IMG/VR virus record: IMGVR_UViG_3300024346_007222
Coordinates: 1 to 58,675 of that record
DNA length: 58,675 nt
Reading direction: 5' to 3' (one strand)
DNA from: a virus
Part shown: positions 17,300-24,932 of the stretch, piece by piece
Layout of the letters: every line of letters starts with the position of its first letter
How positions within the stretch are numbered: position 1 is the first letter of the stretch
Position numbers and translations under genes: made by a program
The notes under the pieces: model-generated
Seen by the model: only the letters and a program-made list of their open reading frames with translations
Told to the model about the DNA's origin: nothing
The model's database searches: none

Positions 17300-17867
17300 T
17301 ATATTTTACAAAGAAAGAGGGTGGAATGATTTTCACTACTATAATGGGTTGGTATTACCAGAGGTAAAAATCGTACAACCATCCACTTACTATGAGTATA
17401 GAGGTTCAATCTCTACAACGTATCACTCAGAGTATTACGACCGTTTGTTGCCCGCCGCTGAACGCAACAATGGGTTAGAATTTAAGCATGATAGGTTTTC
17501 AAAATCAAAGGTAGGGGTATTAAGAGGAATGCACTATGATGAAAAGACTTGGAAATTAGTAAGTTGTCTGCATGGTCGTATATATTTGGTTGTAATGGAT
17601 GTCCGACCGAACTCACCAACCTATGGTAAATGGGAATCTTTTATAATTTCTCCGGAAACAGGTACACAAGTCTTAATTCCACCAATGTTTGCTAATGGCC
17701 ATTATGTGATGGAGGATGATTCTATCTTTTTTTATAAAATGGCGTATGAAGGTGAATACAACGATGAAAATAAACAAAAAACAATAGTATATAACGATAA
17801 ACGATTTAATGTTGAATGGCCCGTAGCACAACCAATACTTTCAAATAGAGATAAAAATGGAAATTAA
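17283..17867 (+). CDS. RmlC-like dTDP-4-dehydrorhamnose 3,5-epimerase family protein
   Basis: This is a 194-residue cupin-type protein. Key RmlC motifs are FKHDRFSKSKVGVLRGMHYD (His84 as the base in RGMH), KLVSCLHGRIYLVVMDVRPNSPTYGKW, VLIPPMFANGHYVMED and FFYKMAYEGEYN (Tyr/Lys of the active site). The length fits the family (~180-190). RmlC acts on 4-keto-6-deoxy sugars, so a matching dehydratase should exist, perhaps encoded by the host or elsewhere in the phage. It lies between an SDR gene and a thiamine-diphosphate enzyme in a tightly overlapped run. Confidence 0.85.
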   Translation: MAQGRSIFYKERGWNDFHYYNGLVLPEVKIVQPSTYYEYRGSISTTYHSEYYDRLLPAAERNNGLEFKHDRFSKSKVGVLRGMHYDEKTWKLVSCLHGRIYLVVMDVRPNSPTYGKWESFIISPETGTQVLIPPMFANGHYVMEDDSIFFYKMAYEGEYNDENKQKTIVYNDKRFNVEWPVAQPILSNRDKNGN

Positions 17868-18495
17868 AAATTTAGATTATCATGAAGACCGCTGGCCCGA
17901 TGGTAATCTTACAAAAGAAGAACTCATTGGATTTGAAGATGAAGTCATTCAACATTGGGAAAATGGAGATATCCACGGCCCAATACACTTATCAAATGGA
18001 AATGAGAATGAGTTAATAGAAATATTTAAAAAAGTAGGTATAGATGATTGGGTGTTTTCCACTTGGAGGTCTCATTATCACGCCCTTTTACATGGAATTG
18101 ATAAATCCTGGTTAAAGGATGAGATTTTAGATGGTCGAAGTATAACCATTGTCAATAAAAAATGTAATTTTTACTCATCAGCAATTGTAACAGGTATACT
18201 ACCTATTGCATTGGGTGTTGCTAAAGCAATTAAACTAAAAGGTGAAGATAAAAAAGTATGGTGTTTTATTGGTGATATGACTTTTGAGACTGGAATTTTT
18301 TATGAGGTACATAAATACGCTAGAAATCACAACTTACCTCTTTATTTTGTAGTAGAGGATAACGAAGTTTCTACAAATACACCGACATCACACACTTGGG
18401 GAGAAATTCAGAGAGAAATACCAGAAGATGTCATCTATTATAAATATAAATCAAAATATCCGCATTATGGAACAGGAAAATGGGTAGTCTTTTAA
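17857..18495 (+). CDS. Thiamine-diphosphate-dependent E1-alpha/transketolase-N-like subunit
   Basis: This is a 212-residue protein. WVFSTWRSHYHALLHG (66-80) matches the R-x-H-x-x-x-x-x-G segment of E1-alpha subunits. GDMTFETGIFYEVHKYARN then LYFVVEDN (G139-D140 to N169) is the GD...N thiamine-diphosphate/Mg motif at normal spacing. It is shorter than true E1-alpha (~330-360), so this is a minimal cofactor-binding subunit. The partner carrying the activating Glu is probably the gene at 22760, about 4.3 kb downstream. The pair may add or remove a two-carbon unit on a sugar; the reaction is inferred only. Confidence 0.75.
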   Translation: MEIKNLDYHEDRWPDGNLTKEELIGFEDEVIQHWENGDIHGPIHLSNGNENELIEIFKKVGIDDWVFSTWRSHYHALLHGIDKSWLKDEILDGRSITIVNKKCNFYSSAIVTGILPIALGVAKAIKLKGEDKKVWCFIGDMTFETGIFYEVHKYARNHNLPLYFVVEDNEVSTNTPTSHTWGEIQREIPEDVIYYKYKSKYPHYGTGKWVVF

Positions 18496-19661
18496 ACTTT
18501 GTATTCTTAAAGGATACACACGAATATAATGGAGATGAGACCTATGCAATGCAGGGGCCTATATTTTACTATTTAATAAAAAATGAATACTCATACACAT
18601 TAAATGGTCAACTAAAACCTGGTTATAAAAATTTATTATTAATAGAATCTAGTCATAAATTGCAAAGTCTATTAAATATACCAAATGATGTATATGATTT
18701 TATAAAAAATAATGATATAAAATTATTATTTACAAGTATACCAGACCCGTGTAATAGACCCACCTATGATTTAGGAATTAGCTATATTCAAACAAAATTA
18801 TCTAATACAAAATATTATATAATAGATAGTAATAGAAGATTGGAAGGTATATTATCATTTGATTTTTTCTTAGAAGAATCTATTTGGAATAGAAACCAAT
18901 TTTTTGGTAAAGAAATAACTGATTTAGGATATGTGAGTGAAGAAATTCAATTAAATGAGTTAGATAGTTATAGAAATAAAAAATTTATTTGTTTTAATAG
19001 GGCATTAGATAAAGAACATAGAATATCTTTGTTAAATGAATATCTTACAGGTAATTACTCTGATTCATATTTTACATTTTTATTAAAAACAGAAGGTTTT
19101 GCTAGAATTTATGATAATAAACTAAATAATAATCAAAAACAACAAATAGATGTTGATTTTTTTAATAGCAAACTTCCAATTGAATTAGATACACATTCTA
19201 TATCAGATAAATCCCACTTTAGGGTAAATAATACATTTAAAAAAGAATTATTTTTAAATTCATGTATAAATTTAGTAACAGAATCCTCATTTCAACAAAA
19301 TGAATTATTTGTTTCTGAAAAAATATTAAAACCAATACTAAATTATCAACCATTTATAGTTTTTGCAGGATATGGATATTTAAAACATTTAAAAACTTAT
19401 GGTTTTAAAACTTTTTCTGATTTTTGGGATGAAAGTTATGATGAAATAGTAAATCCAGAAGAAAGATTTTTTGCTTTACTAAAATTAGTAAGAATGTTGA
19501 ATAAAAAAAGTATTGATGAATTAAATGAGTTATATAAAAACTTAAAACATATATGTATATATAATAAACATATTTGGGATAATTTGGAAATTAATACTTT
19601 TGAAAAAATATTAAAAAATATAGAAAACGAATGGATACAGAAAATAAAGAAGATATTTTAA
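18480..19661 (+). CDS. GT-B-like putative glycosyltransferase, paralogue B of three
   Basis: This is a 393-residue protein, shorter than paralogues A (475) and C (482) mainly in the N-terminal half. The C-terminal block is NLVTESSFQQNELFVSEK, then ILKPILNYQPFIVFAGYGYL and GFKTFSDFWDESYDEI, aligning with the others. FICFNRALDKEHRI (~167-180) is equivalent to the FLMYNRN segment of A and the ALMLNRRLRPHR segment of C. The position usually held by His-Pro-Phe is Gln-Pro-Phe here. Overlaps of 16 and 31 bases with neighbours imply coupled translation. Confidence 0.58.
   Translation: MGSLLNFVFLKDTHEYNGDETYAMQGPIFYYLIKNEYSYTLNGQLKPGYKNLLLIESSHKLQSLLNIPNDVYDFIKNNDIKLLFTSIPDPCNRPTYDLGISYIQTKLSNTKYYIIDSNRRLEGILSFDFFLEESIWNRNQFFGKEITDLGYVSEEIQLNELDSYRNKKFICFNRALDKEHRISLLNEYLTGNYSDSYFTFLLKTEGFARIYDNKLNNNQKQQIDVDFFNSKLPIELDTHSISDKSHFRVNNTFKKELFLNSCINLVTESSFQQNELFVSEKILKPILNYQPFIVFAGYGYLKHLKTYGFKTFSDFWDESYDEIVNPEERFFALLKLVRMLNKKSIDELNELYKNLKHICIYNKHIWDNLEINTFEKILKNIENEWIQKIKKIF
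19404..19442 (+). repeat. 39-base identical stretch shared by three paralogues (copy 2)
   Basis: Identical to 16092-16130 and 24486-24524, within paralogue B. Confidence 0.85.
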
Positions 19662-20773
19662 AAAAATATATTTGTATTCAACCGTTTAAACATGTTGAGT
19701 TTTTTCATCAAGAAATAACTCTTTGTTGCCCAACTTGGTTAGATACTAAAATAAAATTTGATAAAAAAGATGGTGAATATGATTATGATGTTTGGAATTC
19801 CGAATTAGTACAAGATATACGAAAATCTATATTAGATGGAACATATTCATATTGTAATAAAACTACGTGTCCTCATTTAAGTACTCTTATTAATACTCAA
19901 ATTCCCAGTGGGTATTTTATTAAAAAAGATTATTTACCATATATTGATACCGAAGGGTATTGGATTGAAAATAAAACATATAATGAACAAACTCCGGCAT
20001 CTATAAATTTTACATATGATAGAAGCTGTAATTTAAAATGTCCATCATGTAGAGTTGATACCATAATGGCTAAACCAGATGAGGTATTAGAAATAGATAA
20101 AATAACTAATTTTATAAAAAGTAAGTATTCAAAAAATGTAAGAAAACTTGCTATTACTGGAAGTGGAGACCCATTTGCATCAAAATCATTTAGAAAATTT
20201 TTAATAGAATTTGAACCAAAATTATGGCCAAATTTAAATGAAATATATATTACTACAAATGGTATTTTATTTAATAAAGAAAATTGGAATTTAATAAAAA
20301 ATGTTCAACCATATATACAAATGGTAGAAATATCAATGGATGCCGCAACAAAAGATACCTATGAAAATATAGTTAGATTAAATGGCAAATGGGATGTATT
20401 AATGGAAAATTTAGTGTTCATTTCACAAATTAATACTATTAATACTTTACGATGTTCATTTGTTGTTCAAAATAATAATTATAAAGAAATGTTAGCTTTT
20501 GCAAAATTAATTTATGAAAAAACAATTGAAAGAACTGAAAATCAAACACACCCACATTCCACTTGGGTATATTTTGCTAAAATAGCACAATGGCCGCATA
20601 TAACAGATGCTAAATTTAAAGAGTTATCAGTATGGGAACCCGACCATGCAAATTATAATGATTTTGTAGAACAAGTAAATGAGTTATATGAGTATGAAAA
20701 AAGTTTTGACAATATGGGTTTTGGTGGTATAAATATAATGAGTAATTTTACTGATTTAATAATTCAAAAATAA
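19631..20773 (+). CDS. Radical SAM protein with N-terminal SPASM-like cluster region
   Basis: This is a 380-residue protein. The radical SAM motif is CNLKCPSC (C133, C137, C140), with KLAITGSGDPFAS as the GGEP-equivalent and MVEISMDAAT as a later core strand. The first ~85 residues show ICIQPFKHVEF, CC (32-33), a Trp, ILDGTYSYC and CPH. This is the pattern of an auxiliary-cluster SPASM/twitch domain (C-x-PF...CC...W...I-x-x-G...C...C), again placed before the core. Enzymes of this type modify peptides or sugars. It overlaps paralogue B by 31 bases and ends before a short AT-only gap. Confidence 0.82.
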   Translation: MDTENKEDILKKYICIQPFKHVEFFHQEITLCCPTWLDTKIKFDKKDGEYDYDVWNSELVQDIRKSILDGTYSYCNKTTCPHLSTLINTQIPSGYFIKKDYLPYIDTEGYWIENKTYNEQTPASINFTYDRSCNLKCPSCRVDTIMAKPDEVLEIDKITNFIKSKYSKNVRKLAITGSGDPFASKSFRKFLIEFEPKLWPNLNEIYITTNGILFNKENWNLIKNVQPYIQMVEISMDAATKDTYENIVRLNGKWDVLMENLVFISQINTINTLRCSFVVQNNNYKEMLAFAKLIYEKTIERTENQTHPHSTWVYFAKIAQWPHITDAKFKELSVWEPDHANYNDFVEQVNELYEYEKSFDNMGFGGINIMSNFTDLIIQK

Positions 20774-20797
20774 TATATATATATAAAACAACACAAG

Positions 20798-21763
20798 ATG
20801 AATGGTAAAAAGGTTTTGATAACAGGTGCCAACGGATTAGTTGGTAATTATATGGTTGATAAATGTATCCAAAGAGGAGCATTTGTAACTGCAGTGGATA
20901 TTCACACTCCAGAAAATCAATTAGAAAAATACAATGTGGATAACTATCAGTTTATTAAAGCTGATTTACGTGAATTCAAAAATTGTAAAAGAGTAGTTGA
21001 AGGACAGGATATAATTTTTCATATTGCAGGCGTAAAGGGTTCTCCAAAAAGAGCAGCAGAACAACCCGCAGATTATTTTGTACCAATGTTGCAGTTTAAC
21101 ACCAATATGATGGAAGCTGCACGTTTAGAAGACGTAGAATGGTATGTTTACACATCAACAGTTGGAGTATACCAACCGGCGGAAGTATTTTATGAAGATG
21201 ATGTTTGGAAAACCTTCCCATCGGAAAAAGATAAATACGCCGGATGGGCTAAAAGACTTGGAGAACTCCAAGCAGAAGTATATTCAGTATCGTACAATTG
21301 GAATCGGGCATCGATTGTAAGACCGGCAAATATTTATGGTAGACATGATAACTTTAGTCCAGAATCTACCGTCATCGCATCCCTAATCAAAAGATTATTC
21401 GGTGAGAAAGAACATCCATTAGTATGTTGGGGAGATGGTTCTCCAATTAGAGATTTTATCTACGCGGGAGATGTTGCTGATGGTATTATTCAGGCATATG
21501 AACAAAAATTAACACAACCAATAAATTTAGGTAGTGGAACGGGTGTAACAATTAAAGAACTTGCAGAAACTCTTGTAGAAATATACGAAGAAATGTATGG
21601 AGAAAAAGTTGAAATAAATTGGGACCCAACAAAACCAAATGGTGATGAGAAACGATTGATGAGTACTGAAAGGGCAGAATCGTTTGGAATTAAACAAAAA
21701 ATATCCTTAAAGACAGGATTAAGACATACAATTGATTATTATTTAAACGAATACAAAAAATAG
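20798..21763 (+). CDS. NAD-dependent nucleotide-sugar epimerase (extended SDR)
   Basis: This is a 321-residue protein. The NAD motif is VLITGANGLVG. The catalytic part is VYTSTVGVYQPAEVFYEDD, then DKYAGWAKRLGE (Y-x-x-x-K). IVRPANIYGRHDNFSPES and the PIRDFIYAGDVADGI substrate block follow. It resembles GDP-fucose synthase/UDP-glucose 4-epimerase relatives. Upstream (20771-20797) is a TATATATATATAAAA run that may be a promoter. It is followed four bases later by a related SDR. Confidence 0.85.
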   Translation: MNGKKVLITGANGLVGNYMVDKCIQRGAFVTAVDIHTPENQLEKYNVDNYQFIKADLREFKNCKRVVEGQDIIFHIAGVKGSPKRAAEQPADYFVPMLQFNTNMMEAARLEDVEWYVYTSTVGVYQPAEVFYEDDVWKTFPSEKDKYAGWAKRLGELQAEVYSVSYNWNRASIVRPANIYGRHDNFSPESTVIASLIKRLFGEKEHPLVCWGDGSPIRDFIYAGDVADGIIQAYEQKLTQPINLGSGTGVTIKELAETLVEIYEEMYGEKVEINWDPTKPNGDEKRLMSTERAESFGIKQKISLKTGLRHTIDYYLNEYKK

Positions 21764-21767
21764 AAAT

Positions 21768-22760
21768 ATGAAAAAAACAGACAAAATTTTAGTAACTGGT
21801 GCAAGTGGATTTATTGGTTCTAGATTATTAAAAAGTTTATACGAAGCAGGTTATACAAATTTGAGAGCAACTGCAAATTCCAGAAAATTAAGAAATGATT
21901 TTGAAGGTTCTGAAAATATAGAATTTATCAAAGGAGATTTACGAAATGATGGATTTTGTAAACAACTCACCAGAGAAATTGATGTCATATTCCATTGTGC
22001 AGCAAATACATCTAATGCATTAGATACTAAATTTAATCCCCTATTACATGTTACTCCAAACATTGAAATGAATGTTAACTTAATGGAACAATCGTGGATT
22101 AATTCAGTAAAGAAATTTATTTTTATATCATCAAATACAACATATCCTGATATGGGAGATGTACCTTGTACCGAAGATATGGAAATTCAAACCCCATCAA
22201 TTGTACCAGTATACAAAGCAGTTGGTTGGATGAAGCGTTATTGTGAAACACTTTGTGATTTCTTTTCAAATCAAATTCATAATCCAATGCAATGTATTAT
22301 CATTAGACCTTCAAATGCGTTTGGACCAAATGATAAATTTGATTACGAAAAATGTCACGTTACCCCTGCAAATATTAGAAAGGTAGCAGATAATCTAAAC
22401 CCAATACCAGTATGGGGTGATGGAACTGAAGTTAGAGATGTTATTCACGTAGATGATATGGTTAGTGGGTTTATATGTGTAGCAGAAAATGTTCATACAC
22501 ATGATGTATATAATGTATCATATGGTGAGGGGTATACTGTAAATGAAGTTTTAGATACGATTAAAGAGATAGAAGGTAATACTAACCCAATTGAGTATGT
22601 AAATAACAAAGCTCCTATGATTCCCGTTAGATTACTTGATAACACTAAATTAAAAGCATTAGGTTGGAAACCAAAATACAATTTACGAAGTGGATTAACC
22701 GATGCCCTTAAATGGTATAAAGAAAACAAAAATCAATTTAATCCAAATTCAAAACCATAA
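21768..22760 (+). CDS. GDP-L-fucose synthase-like SDR epimerase/reductase
   Basis: This is a 330-residue protein. The NAD motif is ILVTGASGFIGSRLL. FISSNTTYPDMGDVPCTEDM is followed by VPVYKAVGWMKRYCE with the Y-x-x-x-x-G-x-x-K-like catalytic segment. The segment IIIRPSNAFGPNDKFDYEKCHVTPANIRKV matches the LRPTNLYGPNDNFD..SHVIPALI block of GDP-fucose synthases well. VWGDGTEVRDVIHVDDM is the usual substrate loop. It would make GDP-fucose or a related 6-deoxy sugar. The stop overlaps the next start by one base (TAATG). Confidence 0.82.
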   Translation: MKKTDKILVTGASGFIGSRLLKSLYEAGYTNLRATANSRKLRNDFEGSENIEFIKGDLRNDGFCKQLTREIDVIFHCAANTSNALDTKFNPLLHVTPNIEMNVNLMEQSWINSVKKFIFISSNTTYPDMGDVPCTEDMEIQTPSIVPVYKAVGWMKRYCETLCDFFSNQIHNPMQCIIIRPSNAFGPNDKFDYEKCHVTPANIRKVADNLNPIPVWGDGTEVRDVIHVDDMVSGFICVAENVHTHDVYNVSYGEGYTVNEVLDTIKEIEGNTNPIEYVNNKAPMIPVRLLDNTKLKALGWKPKYNLRSGLTDALKWYKENKNQFNPNSKP

Positions 22761-23308
22761 TGAGTACACCCCAATTTACACCATATGTTGATGCATTAAC
22801 AAATGCTATGAAAACATTGATGGCAGATGAAAGTATAATCCTAATTGGACAACAAATTGTTTATTATGGAAATCCAATGTCAAAAACAATTGATGGGTTG
22901 CCAAAAGAAAGAATGATTGAAACTCCCGTTATGGAAGAAACTCAAATGGGAATGAGTTTAGGATTGGCAATGGCAGGTCATAAAGTAGTTTCATTTTACC
23001 CTCGTTGGGATTTTGTAATATGTGCAGGTAATCAATTGGTAAACCATTTAGATAAAATCAAAAAAATGTCAAATGGTCAATGGAATCCACACATTCTAAT
23101 CAGAGTTGGAAAGGGTTCAGATAAACCATTAGACCCAGGTCATCAACATAAAGGAAATTATATAGAGGAATTTAAATCAATGTGTCCTAACATAGAATTT
23201 CATGATTTAAAGACTTGGCAAGATATTGAATTGGCTTACAAATACGCAACTGATAATGTTGGTATCCATATACTAGCAGAATATCCAGAATTATACTATG
23301 CAAATTAA
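22760..23308 (+). CDS. Thiamine-diphosphate-dependent E1-beta/transketolase pyrimidine-domain-like subunit
   Basis: This is a 182-residue protein. YVDALTNAMKTLMADESIILIGQQI at the start and RMIETPVMEETQMGMSLGLAMAG with the conserved Glu (likely E of METQ-like MEET) match E1-beta/transketolase-Pyr domains. In these, Glu activates the cofactor's aminopyrimidine. HKVVSFYPRWDFVICAGNQLVNH and HQHKGNYIEEF follow as in E1-beta. The C-terminal transketolase_C domain is missing (E1-beta is normally ~325). It pairs naturally with the alpha-like gene at 17857. The separation suggests insertion of other cassette genes between them. Confidence 0.75.
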   Translation: MSTPQFTPYVDALTNAMKTLMADESIILIGQQIVYYGNPMSKTIDGLPKERMIETPVMEETQMGMSLGLAMAGHKVVSFYPRWDFVICAGNQLVNHLDKIKKMSNGQWNPHILIRVGKGSDKPLDPGHQHKGNYIEEFKSMCPNIEFHDLKTWQDIELAYKYATDNVGIHILAEYPELYYAN

Positions 23309-24746
23309 TAGAATATTTGATTTCCTTGGTCCATCTGGTTTTATACCAAATGGAATAAACTATAATTTTACAAGTGATTTGTGGGATAATAATTTTTATA
23401 TTGATAATGATTATATCAATATAATTGCAAAAAAATACCTACAAATTTCAGTCTACGATTGTTTTTTAAATATTGGTGATTATTGTATACGGGATTATCA
23501 TATTAGTGATTTACGTTATGATGATGAAACTAATACAGTAGGAGTTCCAACTGAAAATTATTATTACACCATTGCACCATTTGGAAATGTATTAGTTTCT
23601 ACTGGACAAGATTTTACATACCATCAAAATAAACATACATTTGATTTTATATCATCTAAAACTAAAAAGTTTTTAAATGCTAAAAATTTTTATTTAATTT
23701 TTGATTATAGTAGTGAAGGTGATATTAAACCTGAGTTATTTGATAATATTCACGAGGCGTGTGAAAAAAATAATATTAATCCATCTAAAGTATTGATAAT
23801 AACTGCAGCTGCAAATACTACTCAACTATATAATGATAATTATGTTAAAAATAACAACCCAACTTCATTATTAAAAACAGCATGTTACCCATGGGCTGTT
23901 TTTGCAAAAAGTAAAGAAACTGATGAATTATTAAAAGGTAAATCTGAAATGTATTTTAATGGTCATACAAATATGAATTCAATTACAAAAATGCATGATT
24001 TACCAAAATTAAAAAATAGAGAAAAGAAAGCATTAATGTTAAATCGTAGATTACGACCACATCGATTAATTATTTTATCTTTATTACAAAATGATAAATT
24101 ATTAGATGATACTCTTTCATCATTTGATATGAGTGAGATGTTATATACACCCGATGCAGGATTAGATTTAGTTAGTGGTGGTGGGTATGATAACACACCA
24201 TATATTTTAGACCAAAATTACAAAAATAAAATGAGTACAGGGTTTCATAATTTAACAAAAATTAAAAAAAGAGTGCTAGATTATGAAGATTTTGAATCTA
24301 TATGGGGTTTTGCTTTTGAAACTAAAGATATTTATGAAAAAACGTATTTTAGTATAGTACCAGAAACTCTTTTTTATGAAATTGGAGTTTATATATCAGA
24401 AAAAGCATTAAAACCAATAGCTCATTTACATCCATTTGTTATGGTTGGTAGACCGGGTATACTAAAAACACTTAAAAGAATTGGGTTTAAAACTTTTTCT
24501 GATTTTTGGGATGAAAGTTATGATGAAATTGAAAATAACGGTGATAGAATTGTAGCAGTATATGAAGTTATAAAAAAATTAATTTTATTAACAAACGAAG
24601 AGTGGGATGAAATGATGAAAAAAATGTTTTATATTTTGGAATATAATAGAAATCATTTACTAAAATATAATCACAAATATGTAGCAAATATGTATATGAA
24701 AAATTTAAATAAAATAATTAACGGAGAATTAGTAGATTTACTTTAA
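23298..24746 (+). CDS. GT-B-like putative glycosyltransferase, paralogue C of three
   Basis: This is a 482-residue protein. The C-terminal block FSIVPETLFYEIGVYISEKALKPIAHLHPFVMVGRPGIL then GFKTFSDFWDESYDEI aligns with paralogues A and B. KALMLNRRLRPHRLIILSLLQ (~245-265) is the mid-protein basic strand. The ETLF...SEKALKPIA pattern is the closest of the three to fucosyltransferase/exostosin C-terminal halves. The adjacent GDP-fucose-synthase-like gene makes fucosyl transfer a reasonable guess, though unproven. It is the last gene of the modification run and overlaps the E1-beta gene by 11 bases. Confidence 0.6.
   Translation: MQINRIFDFLGPSGFIPNGINYNFTSDLWDNNFYIDNDYINIIAKKYLQISVYDCFLNIGDYCIRDYHISDLRYDDETNTVGVPTENYYYTIAPFGNVLVSTGQDFTYHQNKHTFDFISSKTKKFLNAKNFYLIFDYSSEGDIKPELFDNIHEACEKNNINPSKVLIITAAANTTQLYNDNYVKNNNPTSLLKTACYPWAVFAKSKETDELLKGKSEMYFNGHTNMNSITKMHDLPKLKNREKKALMLNRRLRPHRLIILSLLQNDKLLDDTLSSFDMSEMLYTPDAGLDLVSGGGYDNTPYILDQNYKNKMSTGFHNLTKIKKRVLDYEDFESIWGFAFETKDIYEKTYFSIVPETLFYEIGVYISEKALKPIAHLHPFVMVGRPGILKTLKRIGFKTFSDFWDESYDEIENNGDRIVAVYEVIKKLILLTNEEWDEMMKKMFYILEYNRNHLLKYNHKYVANMYMKNLNKIINGELVDLL
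24486..24524 (+). repeat. 39-base identical stretch shared by three paralogues (copy 3)
   Basis: Identical to 16092-16130 and 19404-19442, within paralogue C. Confidence 0.85.
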
Positions 24747-24759
24747 TAAAAATAACATT

Positions 24760-24888
24760 ATGAATATTATACAAAAAATAATTTCTTATTTTACTAAAAA
24801 AAGAAATAAAAAGAAACAAACTGAATTGTACAAAAAAAAATTAGAAGAACTCCGTAAACGAGACCCATTTGTTTATAAAAATCACTAA
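24760..24888 (+). CDS. Very small basic protein (42 residues)
   Basis: ATG at 24760, stop TAA at 24886-24888. The product is a Lys/Arg-rich helix (TKKRNKKKQTELYKKK, then LEELRKRDPFVYKNH). It fills most of the gap between the modification run and the giant gene. The KLEELRKRDPF-type ending recurs in small phage proteins as I recall them. Function is unknown; nucleic-acid binding is possible because of its charge. It is too short to be certain it is translated. Confidence 0.5.
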   Translation: MNIIQKIISYFTKKRNKKKQTELYKKKLEELRKRDPFVYKNH

Positions 24889-24903
24889 TTATTGAATCAT
24901 TCA

Positions 24904-24911
24904 TATTTATA
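24904..24911 (+). promoter_or_regulatory. TATTTATA promoter-like element
   Basis: This box sits 21 bases upstream of the start at 24933, at the change from the modification run to the head genes. Its context (ATTCATATTTATAGA) is shared with the box at 32659 (CAACATATTTATAGT). Confidence 0.5.
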
Positions 24912-24932
24912 GACTATTAGAGCACTGCATAT

